From Allobosea caraganae (lineage in GTDB: Bacteria > Pseudomonadota > Alphaproteobacteria > Rhizobiales > Beijerinckiaceae), in NCBI RefSeq assembly GCF_003351345.1, contig NZ_QQTO01000022.1, forward strand, positions 186,001 to 250,000: 64,000 bases of DNA, read 5' to 3'. The notes under the pieces were generated by a model. The model was not told the origin of the DNA, ran no database searches, and worked only from the letters and a program-made list of their open reading frames with translations. Below are positions 18,035 to 26,310 of the stretch, piece by piece (position 1 is the first letter of the stretch; each line of letters opens with the position of its first letter). A program made the translations under genes and the position numbers.

Positions 18035-18574
18035 TTAGCTGTTGCCGTCTGGAGTCTTGGTCTCGGCCGTCTTGTCGGCGAGCTTGTCCTTGAGCGCCGC
18101 CATCAGCTGAGGATCAGCCAGCAGCGCCTTGACCTGGTCGCTCGCCGCCATCTTGCCGTCCATGAAGCGCAGGAGGTTGGCGAGTTGCTCGCGCGCCTCC
18201 AGCAGCTTGGCCATGGCCGGAACCTGGCGGGCAATGGCGGCCGGGTTGAAGTCCTCGAACTTCTTGAACTTCAGGGCGACGGAGAGCTTCTCCGCGTCGC
18301 CGTTGCCGCCGAGCCTGTTGGGCACGTTGAAGTTCACGGCAGGCTCGATCGCGGCGAGGCGCTGATCGAAATTGTCCATGTCGATGTCGAGGAACTTGCG
18401 CTGGGAGATCTCGGGCTTCTCGATAGCCGAGGCATTGCCCGAAAGATCCGCCATCACCCCCATCACGAAGGGCAATTCGACCTTCTGCTCTGCGTTGTAG
18501 GGATCCTCATACGTGATGTGGACCCGCGGCGGCCTGTTGCGGCGAATGAATTTTTGCCCTGAGTCACCGGCCAT
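18035..18574 (-). CDS. tssB: T6SS contractile sheath small subunit TssB
   Basis: 179 aa from the ATG at 18574, which has a GGGGGAG ribosome binding site; an upstream ATG at 18604 lacks one and adds non-conserved residues. RPPRVHITYEDPYNAEQKVE and LPFVMGVMADLSGN are the hallmark of TssB/VipA. It forms the sheath protomer with TssC, and the family's N-terminal region is the ClpV contact. Confidence 0.96.
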   Translation of the reverse strand: MAGDSGQKFIRRNRPPRVHITYEDPYNAEQKVELPFVMGVMADLSGNASAIEKPEISQRKFLDIDMDNFDQRLAAIEPAVNFNVPNRLGGNGDAEKLSVALKFKKFEDFNPAAIARQVPAMAKLLEAREQLANLLRFMDGKMAASDQVKALLADPQLMAALKDKLADKTAETKTPDGNS

Positions 18575-18604
18575 TGGAGAGCTCCCCCTTCCAACCGGCA
18601 TCAC

Positions 18605-18806
18605 GCAAAGTCGCGCGATGCCATCATGCGCTTCTTACGTCGGGTGCACCATACACCTTTGTCGACGTCACGAAAGTTGCTTTAGGCATCGGCCGGATAC
18701 CGTATCCGGCCCGATGCCTAAGGTTTTCGATAAGGCATCGGCTTTTCCCGAAAACCGCATTCCACTTTTCGGGCCGATACCCTGGAACAAACCGCGACCG
18801 AAACCT
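18605..18806. repeat. Intergenic gap with a D-type palindromic repeat
   Basis: A near-perfect hairpin spans about 18683-18720 (TAGGCATCGG, then CGGATAC and complements). It is followed by GGTTTTCGATAAGGCATCGG and a CGCATTCCACTTTTCGGGCCGATAC segment to about 18781. The motif GAAAAGTGGAAT/ATTCCACTTTTC recurs at 41766-41873. The hairpin may attenuate transcription between tssA and tssB. No gene is visible here. Confidence 0.6.
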
Positions 18807-20186
18807 TCACTCGTCTGGTCGGATCGCGACCTCCGGCAAGATGTCGCCAAGCAGAGCCTGGAAATCGACCTGCGCCAGGGCGCAGGCCTTGTCCATCAGC
18901 AGCGGCGCCGGATGCGACGGCTCGACCTGCCGGTAGAAGGCGGCGACGGCCTTCATCCGGCTAACGGCCTCGACGCGGGTCGAGAGCATGACGGGCCCGG
19001 CCGCGACCGGCCCTGCGCCCACCCCCTCTTCCGACTGCGTCTCATCTCCCGAAGCTTCCTCTTCGGCAGCCTCATAGTCCTGAACCGGCTCCTCATAGGA
19101 ACCGTTGCCCTGGGCCAGCCGCTCGAGCGGCAGGCGGAACTTCAGGTTGCCGCCAAGCTCGATCAGCGCCTTGTCGACATAGTCCGGGAACATGATCTGG
19201 ATGACTTCGATCAAGGACTTACCGATCAATTGCTGGGCCTGGCCGATCAGCAGAACGGCCGGGCTCGATGGCTCTACCCTACGGAAATATTCGAGGCAGG
19301 AGGCCAGCGCATCCTTCACTTGAAGGATGCTGGAGCAGGTCGAGCCGGTGTCAGATGCAGCGGCAGGCGCACGCCCGGCACCGGGCTCGCTTCCCGCCGG
19401 CGCGGCCGCAAGCGTACTCTGCCCCGGAGCACGGCGGCCGACGGCAGCGTCAAGGAAGGCGATGATTTGATCGACCAGCACCGACAAGCGCGGAAAGGTC
19501 ACGGCCTGATCGTAGCCGGCACGCTCGATCCAGATGGCCTGGATGCGGCCGAGCGCCGCCTTGATGGCGCCGACCTGCCCCAGAGTCGCAACGAGGGCAT
19601 CGAGATCGGTCTCGGTCAACGCCGCCTGGATGGCGCTGGCATCGGGATGCTCCTCGCCCTCGACGAGGCGGACATCGCCGCTGGCGACGAGCTGGCTGCG
19701 GATCGCCACGGGGCCGAGGCGCCGGCTGGTGAAGAGCGGCGCGTGCTGGAGCGGCAGCACCACGGTCGGCATGTCGTCGAGACTCTGCAGCGCCACGGAG
19801 CGCATGATGACGTCGCCATCCTCCGGGCGCGGATGGACCTCGTCCCATTGCTCGGCGAGATTGCCGGCGATGAGGCCGAGGCAGCCGGCGAAGCCGGCGA
19901 TGTCGCGGTTCAGCAGCGACAGCTTGCCGGCGAGCGCCGCGATCCTGAGGTCGCGGGTGCGGCCGAGCAGCTTGCCGATGTCAGTGAAGGCCGTGGCGAA
20001 GTCGATCGAGGCGCGGTCGAACGGGACCTGCCGCCCGTCATCCTCACGGCGGAAATAGGCGGTCGGCAGCGCCACTTCGAGGCGCGCCATGACGTTCATG
20101 AAATCGGGATCGTATTCCAGATCCGGACCGCAGGGATCATCCGGCGAGAGCGCCTGCGCCACCTCTGCGAGATTCAAAGCCGCCAT
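18807..20186 (-). CDS. tssA: T6SS protein TssA
   Basis: A 459-aa TssA (ImpA) protein. The N-terminal ImpA domain starts with LSPDDPCGPDLEYDPDF and covers about 1-125. The C-terminal part is rich in Ala/Glu with a repeated motif: FRRVEPSSPAVLLIGQAQ near 312 and YRQVEPSHPAPLLMDKA near 425. TssA primes and caps the growing sheath. A variable Ala/Pro/Gly-rich linker lies at about 250-285. It follows the OmpA-like gene by 71 bp on the same strand. Confidence 0.93.
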   Translation of the reverse strand: MAALNLAEVAQALSPDDPCGPDLEYDPDFMNVMARLEVALPTAYFRREDDGRQVPFDRASIDFATAFTDIGKLLGRTRDLRIAALAGKLSLLNRDIAGFAGCLGLIAGNLAEQWDEVHPRPEDGDVIMRSVALQSLDDMPTVVLPLQHAPLFTSRRLGPVAIRSQLVASGDVRLVEGEEHPDASAIQAALTETDLDALVATLGQVGAIKAALGRIQAIWIERAGYDQAVTFPRLSVLVDQIIAFLDAAVGRRAPGQSTLAAAPAGSEPGAGRAPAAASDTGSTCSSILQVKDALASCLEYFRRVEPSSPAVLLIGQAQQLIGKSLIEVIQIMFPDYVDKALIELGGNLKFRLPLERLAQGNGSYEEPVQDYEAAEEEASGDETQSEEGVGAGPVAAGPVMLSTRVEAVSRMKAVAAFYRQVEPSHPAPLLMDKACALAQVDFQALLGDILPEVAIRPDE

Positions 20187-20257
20187 ATGCCCCCACCGGT
20201 CAGCGATCCAGCGGCTCGTCGCCCGCGGGTGTTGTCGTGATCTGCGTCAGCCGCCCG

Positions 20258-20812
20258 TCATTCGACGCGCAGCCGCGTCTCCACCCGGCGGTTCTCGCCG
20301 GAGAACGGGTCCTGGACCAGTGGCTTGTTCTGGCCGTAGCCGCGGGCGAGCAGCTTGGAGGTGTCGACGCCCTGCTCGTTGAGGTAGCGGACGACGGACC
20401 TGGCGCGGCGCTCGGACAGGTCGAGATTGTAGTTCGGCGTGCCGCTGGCGTCGGTATGGCCCTCGACCAGGAAGCTGCTCTTAGCCAGCTGAGGATTTTT
20501 CAGGGCCTTGGCGAACTCGTCGAGATTGAGCCTGGCGTCGGGTTCGAGAACGTCCGAGTTGTACTTGAACTTGACGACGAGGTCGAAGGCGCTCGGCGGC
20601 TTCACGACGTGGCCGGCGCGGTTGCACTCGGCCTCGGTGCCGACGCAGAGCCCGCGCGTCACGCCCATGGTCGGCGCCGGCGCGGCCGGGCCGAAATGTT
20701 TGACGATGTCTTCGGCCTTGTAGGAGGTCTGAGCCAACACGGGCTGGAAAGCCCAGGGAGACAGCCCCATGACCAAGGCGAAAGCGATGACGATGCGAGG
20801 TTGCTTGCGCAT
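20258..20812 (-). CDS. OmpA family peptidoglycan-binding protein at the head of the T6SS operon
   Basis: 184 aa from the ATG at 20812, preceded by GGAGGGGAG; an upstream in-frame start at 20890 is rejected. A cleavable signal peptide ends near PVLAQ, with no lipobox, so the mature protein should be periplasmic. The C-terminal OmpA domain (about 75-184) has VEGHTDASGTPNYN and SERRARSVVRYL, the peptidoglycan-binding signature. It is the first gene of the tssA-clpV operon and may anchor the apparatus to the wall in a system where I find no TssJ. Confidence 0.88.
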   Translation of the reverse strand: MRKQPRIVIAFALVMGLSPWAFQPVLAQTSYKAEDIVKHFGPAAPAPTMGVTRGLCVGTEAECNRAGHVVKPPSAFDLVVKFKYNSDVLEPDARLNLDEFAKALKNPQLAKSSFLVEGHTDASGTPNYNLDLSERRARSVVRYLNEQGVDTSKLLARGYGQNKPLVQDPFSGENRRVETRLRVE

Positions 20813-20926
20813 GGTCTCCCCTCCGTTTAGCTTCAGTTCAGTTGTCGAGCCTAGGCTTTCTACTATGCCTCCGCTTGGCCGCTGCGTCAATCACAAACCC
20901 CCGCCGCAAGCCACGAGGTTCCGTTG
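20813..20926. promoter_or_regulatory. Divergent promoter region between the T6SS operon and vgrG
   Basis: This 114-bp gap separates the minus-strand operon (OmpA-like protein to M23 peptidase) from plus-strand vgrG, so both promoters should lie here. Ribosome binding sites are evident on both sides (GGAGGGGAG for the OmpA gene, GAGG for vgrG). No strong palindrome was found, and I cannot assign sigma-factor boxes by eye. Confidence 0.5.
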
Positions 20927-22786
20927 ATGCCCGCCGAACTTCGACAATCACAAAGACTCGCATCATTCACGACGCCGTCAGGCAAAGATGAATTCGCACT
21001 TATCAAGTTCGAAGCCGAAGAGGCCTTGAGCGAATTGTTCACATATAAAATAGAAGCCACAAGCAAGACGGAGAATGCCGATCTCGTAGGTATTATCGGT
21101 GAAAAATGTTCTGTCAAGATGATATTGAAGGATCAGCAGGAAAGAATATTTCACGGCATCCTGATCGACGCACAATGGCTCGGCCGCGACGACGACCTGC
21201 ATGTCTACCGGTTTGTGCTACGGCCATGGCTGTGGTTGCTCTCGCAGCGGACCGATTGTCGTATCTTCCGGAACAAGACACCGCTCGACATCATCGGCGA
21301 CATCTTCAAAAAAGAAGGTAAGGCCAGCTTCGAGGACCGGGTCAGCGATAAGCCCGACGAAGTCGAGTATTGTGTTCAATACAGGGAAACCGACCTCGAT
21401 TTCGTTTTGCGGCTAATGGAGCAATATGGGATTTACTATTATTTCAAGCATACCGACGCCAACCACACGCTGATCCTCTCCGATTCCAAATCGGCGCATG
21501 ACCCGATCAAGCCGCCGGCGGCGCCGAGCTTCACCGGATCGAAAGCGGGCTATCCGTTCACGCCGCAGGACAGCTCGATGTCGCGCCATATCGAGCACCT
21601 GACGCATTGGTCGACGCAGCGGCGGCTGCGGACCGGCAAGGTCGAGCTGCGCGACTACAACTTCAAGGAATCGACCTCGGACCTGACTAGCCGCAGCGAA
21701 GAGGGCTTCCAGAAGGCCAAGAGCTACGAGAGCTACGACTACCCGGGCGCCTACACCAAGCGCAATGACGGCGAGCGCTTCGCCAAGGTCCGCGCCCAGG
21801 CGGTGCAGGCGCATGACGACCGGCGCTATGCCGCCGGCGAGGCGCCGAGCCTGCATCCGGGCGCGCTGATGACCTTCGCCAGCTACCCGACGCAAGACGA
21901 GAACATCGAGTACCTCGTGGTGCGCGCCACCCACGCCTATGGCGTGCAGAACTACCGCTCGAGCGCGCGCGCCGACGACTCGATCTATCACGGCTCCTAC
22001 GAGCTGCAGAAGGGCGAGAACCGCTTCCGCGCGCCGATCGTCACGCCCAAGCCCGTGATCTACGGCCCGCACACGGCCAAGGTCGTCGGCGAGAAGAACA
22101 AGGGCGAGGAAGGCGACATCGACGTCGACGAATATGGCTGCATCTACGTGCGCTTCCACTGGGACCGCGAGGACGAGTCGACCTCGCGCCGGGTCCGCGT
22201 CGCGCAGCTCTGGTCCGGCAAGAACTGGGGCGGCCAGATCATCCCGCGCATCGGCCAGGAGGTCGTGGTCGAATTCCTGGAGGGCAATCCCGACCAGCCG
22301 CTGGTGACCGGCACCGTGGTCAACGACCAGCACATGCCGCCCTACGAGCTGCCGGCGAACAAGACCCAGTCGGGCCTGAAGTCGGAATCGACCGCCGGGG
22401 CCGGCTTCAGCGGCACCTATAACGAGGTCATGTTCGAGGATAAGATGGACCATGAGGTGCTCGGCCTGCGCGCCGAGAAGGACCACAAGGTCGTCGTCCG
22501 CAACATCGAGACCCGCGAGCACGGCGAGGCCTTCGTCGGCCCGGGCGAGTACTCGCGCGTGACCACCCTGGTCAAGGGCAGCGACAAGGTCGACATCCAG
22601 CAGGGCAGCCAGCTCGTCGAGGCGCTCAACGAGATCAAGTTCAGGGTCGGCGACAGCGTGATCAAGATGACGCCGACTGGCATCGAGATCACCGCGATGA
22701 CGATCAAGATCAACGGCTCGATCACGACCGACGTGCTCAGCGACGGGATCATGACCATCAAAGCCCAGCTCGTGAAGATCAATTGA
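20927..22786 (+). CDS. vgrG: T6SS spike protein VgrG (TssI)
   Basis: 619 aa from the ATG at 20927; a TTG directly before it extends the open frame by one codon. This is a classical VgrG with no C-terminal effector extension: a gp27-like base (about 25-360) with QYRETDLDFVLRLMEQYGIYY, a gp5 OB fold (about 380-470, RFHWDRED and GKNWGGQIIPRIGQEVVVEF), then the beta-helix needle ending in short hydrophobic repeats. It trimerises on Hcp and carries PAAR and effectors. Bases 20940-21470 are clearly AT-richer and use codons (ATA, TTA, AGA) rare elsewhere here, as if that half was acquired by recombination. Confidence 0.97.
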   Translation: MPAELRQSQRLASFTTPSGKDEFALIKFEAEEALSELFTYKIEATSKTENADLVGIIGEKCSVKMILKDQQERIFHGILIDAQWLGRDDDLHVYRFVLRPWLWLLSQRTDCRIFRNKTPLDIIGDIFKKEGKASFEDRVSDKPDEVEYCVQYRETDLDFVLRLMEQYGIYYYFKHTDANHTLILSDSKSAHDPIKPPAAPSFTGSKAGYPFTPQDSSMSRHIEHLTHWSTQRRLRTGKVELRDYNFKESTSDLTSRSEEGFQKAKSYESYDYPGAYTKRNDGERFAKVRAQAVQAHDDRRYAAGEAPSLHPGALMTFASYPTQDENIEYLVVRATHAYGVQNYRSSARADDSIYHGSYELQKGENRFRAPIVTPKPVIYGPHTAKVVGEKNKGEEGDIDVDEYGCIYVRFHWDREDESTSRRVRVAQLWSGKNWGGQIIPRIGQEVVVEFLEGNPDQPLVTGTVVNDQHMPPYELPANKTQSGLKSESTAGAGFSGTYNEVMFEDKMDHEVLGLRAEKDHKVVVRNIETREHGEAFVGPGEYSRVTTLVKGSDKVDIQQGSQLVEALNEIKFRVGDSVIKMTPTGIEITAMTIKINGSITTDVLSDGIMTIKAQLVKIN

Positions 22787-22793
22787 GGCGGGC

Positions 22794-23348
22794 ATGACGC
22801 GGCTTCGCTTCACCACGGCGCAGGAGGTCTTCGAGACCTTCCCCTCCGCACGCAAGCTCGTCAGCCAGGCGCCGACGGGCGAGCGCCCCCTCGCCTTCCT
22901 GGCCAAGCTACTCGACGGGCCGGAGCCGCAGGATGCCGTGAGCTTCTGCGCCTTCCTGCTGCCGCGGCGCGAGACCGTCTGGTGGGCGGTGCAGAGCCTG
23001 CGCTCGCTGCAGCCGCCGGGCCGCAGCGACGCGGCTCTCACTGCGGCCGAGGCCTGGGTGCGCAACCCCGACGACGCGACGCGCCGGGCGGCGCTGGCCA
23101 TCGGCGAGGCCGGCGATCCCGAGCAGGCCTCGACCTGGGTCGCGCTATCGGCCGGCTATTCCGGCGGCAGCATGGTCGCGAGCCATTCCGTGCCCTGCCC
23201 GCCGGACTTCACGGCGAAGACGGCCCGCGTCGCCGTGCTCGCCGCGATCCGCCAGGCGCCGCAGCAGCAGCGCGACGCCGCATTGCGCGGCTGCATCGAA
23301 GCGTGCATTCGTTTGGCGAATGACGATGGCGGCAAGGCACGGGCGTAA
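22794..23348 (+). CDS. T6SS-linked DUF6931-like protein
   Basis: 184 aa, mostly alpha-helical and Ala/Arg-rich, with no signal peptide or membrane segment. Conserved-looking stretches are AVSFCAFLLPRRETVWWAVQ and WVALSAGYSGGSM. I recall this type as DUF6931, found beside vgrG and FHA genes, but could not confirm this by search. It starts 7 bp after vgrG and 15 bp before tagH, so it is probably co-translated with the spike. A role in spike or cargo loading is a guess from position. Confidence 0.65.
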   Translation: MTRLRFTTAQEVFETFPSARKLVSQAPTGERPLAFLAKLLDGPEPQDAVSFCAFLLPRRETVWWAVQSLRSLQPPGRSDAALTAAEAWVRNPDDATRRAALAIGEAGDPEQASTWVALSAGYSGGSMVASHSVPCPPDFTAKTARVAVLAAIRQAPQQQRDAALRGCIEACIRLANDDGGKARA

Positions 23349-23363
23349 CGGCGGACCTCTGAC

Positions 23364-24728
23364 ATGGCGCTGACGCTCACGATCGAGAACGAGACCTCCC
23401 TGCCGGATGGCGGGCCGCTCAGCGTGACGCTCAGCGGCACGCGCGGCATCGATATCGGCCGCGACCAGCATCTCGACTGGTGCCTGCCCGACTCGACCCG
23501 CGCCATCTCCGGGCGGCATTGCGAAATACGCTTCCAGGACGGCGCCTATTGGCTGCGCGACGTCTCGACCAACGGCACCTATGTCAATGGCGGCAGCCAT
23601 CGCGTGCAATCGCCCTACCGGCTGCAGAACGGCGACAAGCTCGAGATCGGCCACTACATCATCGCGGTGGCGATCGACGGCGCCCCGGCCCAGGCGGCTG
23701 AGATCGACGAGGCGCCCTATCAGAGCGCGCCGCAGCCCGAATCGCTGTGGGATTCGGGCGGCGGCGAGGCCCCGCCGATCCCGCGCCGCGACCTGCTGCC
23801 GCCGAACAAGCTCCGGCCCGTCCATCCCGGCTTCATCGATTGGGCTGCGGACATCCCGGCCCCCGGCGCTGGGGCGTTCGAGCCGAGCCCGCCACCGTCG
23901 CAGCCGCAGCCGCAGCGGCCCGACGATTTCGCCTGGGCGCCCTACCAGACCCCGCCCGTGCCCGAGCCGGAGCCGATCGCGCCGATCCCGACGCCGCGGC
24001 GGCCATCTGCACCGCCACCGGCGGCCGGCGACCCGTGGAACGACCCGGCTGCGCCCGCGCCATTGCCCGATCCGGAGCCGTTCCAGCCAGCGCCCGTGGC
24101 CTCCGCGCCAATGCCGATGCCGATGCCGGCTGGGCCGGTCTCGCCGGCCGAGTTCGTGCAGCGCTTCGCCAAGGGGCTCGGCCTGCCGCCGGAGGCGCTG
24201 AGCTGGCAGGATTCCGGCGCCTTCGCCGAGCAGCTCGGCGGACTGATGCGGCTCGTCGCGGTCGAGCTGAAGCTGCTGCTGGCGGCGCGCGCCGAGAGCA
24301 AGCGCATCGCCCGCAGCACCAACCAGACGATGATCCAGGCGCAGGACAACAACCCGCTGAAATTCTCGCCGACGGTCGAGGACGCGTTGCAGTTGATCTT
24401 CGGCCGGCCGACCAGCGGCTATCTCAACGCGCAGAAGGCCTTCGACGAGAGCTTCAAGGACCTGAAGATCCACCAAATCAAGACCTATTCGGCGATGCAG
24501 CACGCACTGCGCATGCTGGTCGAGGATCTCGACCCGCAGGCGGTGGCCGAGAGCGTCGCGCCCGAGGGCGGGCTAGGCGGGCTGATCGGCTCGCGCAAGG
24601 CCAAGATGTGGGACGCTTATGTGGCGCGCTGGGAGGCCAAGACCGCGCCCTACGAGGACGGGCTGGTCGACGCCTTCATGCTCTATTTCGCCGAGTGCTA
24701 CGACCGCGGCGGGCGCGGCGAGGGTTAG
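23364..24728 (+). CDS. tagH: T6SS FHA domain protein TagH (Fha)
   Basis: 454 aa. The N-terminal FHA domain (about 20-105) has the phosphothreonine-binding signature residues (GRD, ISGRHCEI, STNGTYVNG). A Pro-rich linker (about 120-255) follows, then the TagH C-terminal domain (about 260-454; QDNNPLKFSPTVEDALQLIF and FDESFKDLKIHQ). Fha proteins read the PpkA-dependent phosphorylation signal and activate assembly. In Agrobacterium, Fha binds phosphorylated TssL. PpkA, PppA and TagF are all in this window. The last bases overlap the convergent next gene by four. Confidence 0.93.
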   Translation: MALTLTIENETSLPDGGPLSVTLSGTRGIDIGRDQHLDWCLPDSTRAISGRHCEIRFQDGAYWLRDVSTNGTYVNGGSHRVQSPYRLQNGDKLEIGHYIIAVAIDGAPAQAAEIDEAPYQSAPQPESLWDSGGGEAPPIPRRDLLPPNKLRPVHPGFIDWAADIPAPGAGAFEPSPPPSQPQPQRPDDFAWAPYQTPPVPEPEPIAPIPTPRRPSAPPPAAGDPWNDPAAPAPLPDPEPFQPAPVASAPMPMPMPAGPVSPAEFVQRFAKGLGLPPEALSWQDSGAFAEQLGGLMRLVAVELKLLLAARAESKRIARSTNQTMIQAQDNNPLKFSPTVEDALQLIFGRPTSGYLNAQKAFDESFKDLKIHQIKTYSAMQHALRMLVEDLDPQAVAESVAPEGGLGGLIGSRKAKMWDAYVARWEAKTAPYEDGLVDAFMLYFAECYDRGGRGEG

Positions 24729-25504
24729 GGCCCGCTCGTCAGGATCGCCGCGATGTTGTGCGGCTGGAGTTCGCGCGGCGTGTCGTCGAGGCTCGCCTTG
24801 TAATAGTCGAGTACGCTGAGCTGCTCGTAGACGTTCCAGAGGGATTCGTCGGCGAAGGCCTCCGCCCTCTCCTCGAGATTGAGGATGGTGTTGAAATCCG
24901 GCGTGCCCGGCGCGCCGTAGACGATCGGCGGCGGCACGGGCTTGCCGCGCTTCTGCGCGGCGGCGGCCTCGAAAGCCTGGCGCGCGCCCGGCAGCCAGGA
25001 GCGGAGATAGGCGGTCTCGATGTCGCGCTCGGGCGCGCCGGTGCCGACCAGCACCTGCCGGCAGGCTATGGCGAAGGCATCGGTCAGGCCGTTCGATTCG
25101 GCGGCGGAATCGGCCTTGTTGAAGTTGGCGTGCAGCGGCTCGACATAGGCGAACAGGTTCTCCAGCCGCCGCGCCGGATCGCCGCGCAGGTAGGTCCAGG
25201 GATTGGCCGCGTCGATCTTGATCTGGCCCGGCAGCAAGTGCGCCGCCTGGAGGCCGTCCGGGGCACTGAAGAACTGGCGCTCGGCGGCGGTGCAGGTGAC
25301 GTTGCGCAGCGGCGAGAGCGGCCGCATCAGCCGCGCCGGGTCGCGCATCAGCGCGAGATGGCAGAGCACCTTGACGACATGGCCGTTGCGGGCGTGGCTA
25401 TGCCCAAGCGCCGAGGCGCGGTCGGTGCTGAAGCGCTCGACGCGCAGATGGCGGAAGCGCTCGATCGCCCCCTCCGCCCGGTCCGGCACCCGCCGTGTCC
25501 CCAT
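24725..25504 (-). CDS. Unknown protein downstream of the PAAR gene (candidate T6SS effector)
   Basis: 259 aa, not recognised. No signal peptide, membrane segment or catalytic motif stands out. The sequence is mixed alpha/coil, with FSAPDGLQAAHLLPGQIKID near residue 80 and a Pro-rich PPPIVYGAPGTPDF near 200. A clear GGGAGG ribosome binding site precedes the ATG. It is the second gene after the PAAR protein on the same strand (84-bp gap holding a short dispersed repeat), the position where PAAR-dependent effectors often sit. That function is inferred from position only. Confidence 0.6.
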   Translation of the reverse strand: MGTRRVPDRAEGAIERFRHLRVERFSTDRASALGHSHARNGHVVKVLCHLALMRDPARLMRPLSPLRNVTCTAAERQFFSAPDGLQAAHLLPGQIKIDAANPWTYLRGDPARRLENLFAYVEPLHANFNKADSAAESNGLTDAFAIACRQVLVGTGAPERDIETAYLRSWLPGARQAFEAAAAQKRGKPVPPPIVYGAPGTPDFNTILNLEERAEAFADESLWNVYEQLSVLDYYKASLDDTPRELQPHNIAAILTSGP

Positions 25505-25525
25505 CGCAGCCTCCCGAGACGCTAG

Positions 25526-25580
25526 AAAAGTTGGCGCATGGCTCGTGCGAAAAACCGGTTCCCCCTTTTTCGCGCCATAC
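25526..25580. repeat. E-type short dispersed repeat
   Basis: AAAGTTGGCGCATGGCT is followed by a gcgaaaaaccgg-like core and CCCTTTTTCGCGCCAT. A close copy lies at 33427-33475 between tagF and pppA. Both have two arms resembling imperfect inverted repeats around (T)TCGCGCCAT/ATGGC. A related, more diverged segment is at 54225-54280. Confidence 0.65.
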
Positions 25581-25588
25581 GCTTGCCG

Positions 25589-26089
25589 TCAGCCGCCGAT
25601 GATCACCGTCGGCAGGCCCATCACGATCTTGTTCGGCGGCCCGAGCGCCTCGACGATCGTATCACCCATCCGGCAGGCGGCCAGCCCATTGATCAGCACG
25701 GTCTGCGAGCCGTCCACCACCACGCCCGGCCCATGCGGCTGAGGCGGCATCAAGGTCGCGCAGAGATGGATGTCAGCGCCGCCGGCGGCCCCCGAGATCA
25801 TCGATCCCATGCTGGCGCCTGCCGTCGTCTTGGCCGCCTCCTCGGCCGCCTTGGCCGCCGCAGCGCCCGGCGTCGGGGCGGCCGCCAACGTCGCTGCGGC
25901 AGCCACCTGCAACGCCGCGTCGGAAACGGCCTTGGCCGCTTGGATGGCGGCAGCGGCAGCGGCGGAGACGCCGCGCCAGGCCGGCAGGGTGCCGATCAGC
26001 ACGTCGAGGCTGCCCGGCCCCGGCGTGAGCAGGCCGGGCAAAGGGTGCAGCACCGGGTCGGTCGTGCGTGCGGCTGGGCCCGTCGGCAT
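25589..26089 (-). CDS. PAAR domain T6SS spike-tip protein
   Basis: 166 aa. An Ala-rich helical N-terminal half (about 25-90) is followed by a PAAR-type (DUF4150-like) C-terminal domain with ADIHLCATLMPPQPHGPG, SQTVLINGLAACRMGDTI and KIVMGLPTVIIGG. PAAR proteins cap the VgrG trimer and sharpen the spike. His and Cys positions fit the zinc-binding tip. The Ala-rich part may be an effector-binding or transmembrane-like prePAAR segment. It diverges from the tssK operon. Confidence 0.88.
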   Translation of the reverse strand: MPTGPAARTTDPVLHPLPGLLTPGPGSLDVLIGTLPAWRGVSAAAAAAIQAAKAVSDAALQVAAAATLAAAPTPGAAAAKAAEEAAKTTAGASMGSMISGAAGGADIHLCATLMPPQPHGPGVVVDGSQTVLINGLAACRMGDTIVEALGPPNKIVMGLPTVIIGG

Positions 26090-26310
26090 GCGCGCTCCTC
26101 AGATGTCGTAGCGTCCCGCGCCATCATGGCCGCAGATGTTTTCACTCCACATCCTTCATGTTGAGGATGCCAGCTTGCCGGCGCCCATGTCAGCCTGCCG
26201 CTGAGCGTGAATCAGGCGATGACCCACGGGCAGCTGGGGCATTCGCTTGGTGACGCCTGAAACCGTTTTCGTATATGCTTCGAAAGCAGCTTGAAGATCG
26301 AGAGAACCGG
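26090..26310. promoter_or_regulatory. Divergent promoter region between the PAAR gene and the tssK-ppkA operon
   Basis: A 221-bp gap with no credible gene. It must contain the promoter of the tssK-tssL-tssM-tagF unit and that of the PAAR gene. CGTATATGCT at about 26271-26280 is a possible -10-like element for tssK. There is no strong palindrome and no clear sigma-54 box by eye. Confidence 0.4.

Noticed and set aside
22400..22786. A C-terminal effector domain on VgrG
   Set aside because: The protein ends in ordinary needle repeats at about 619 residues; there is no extension.
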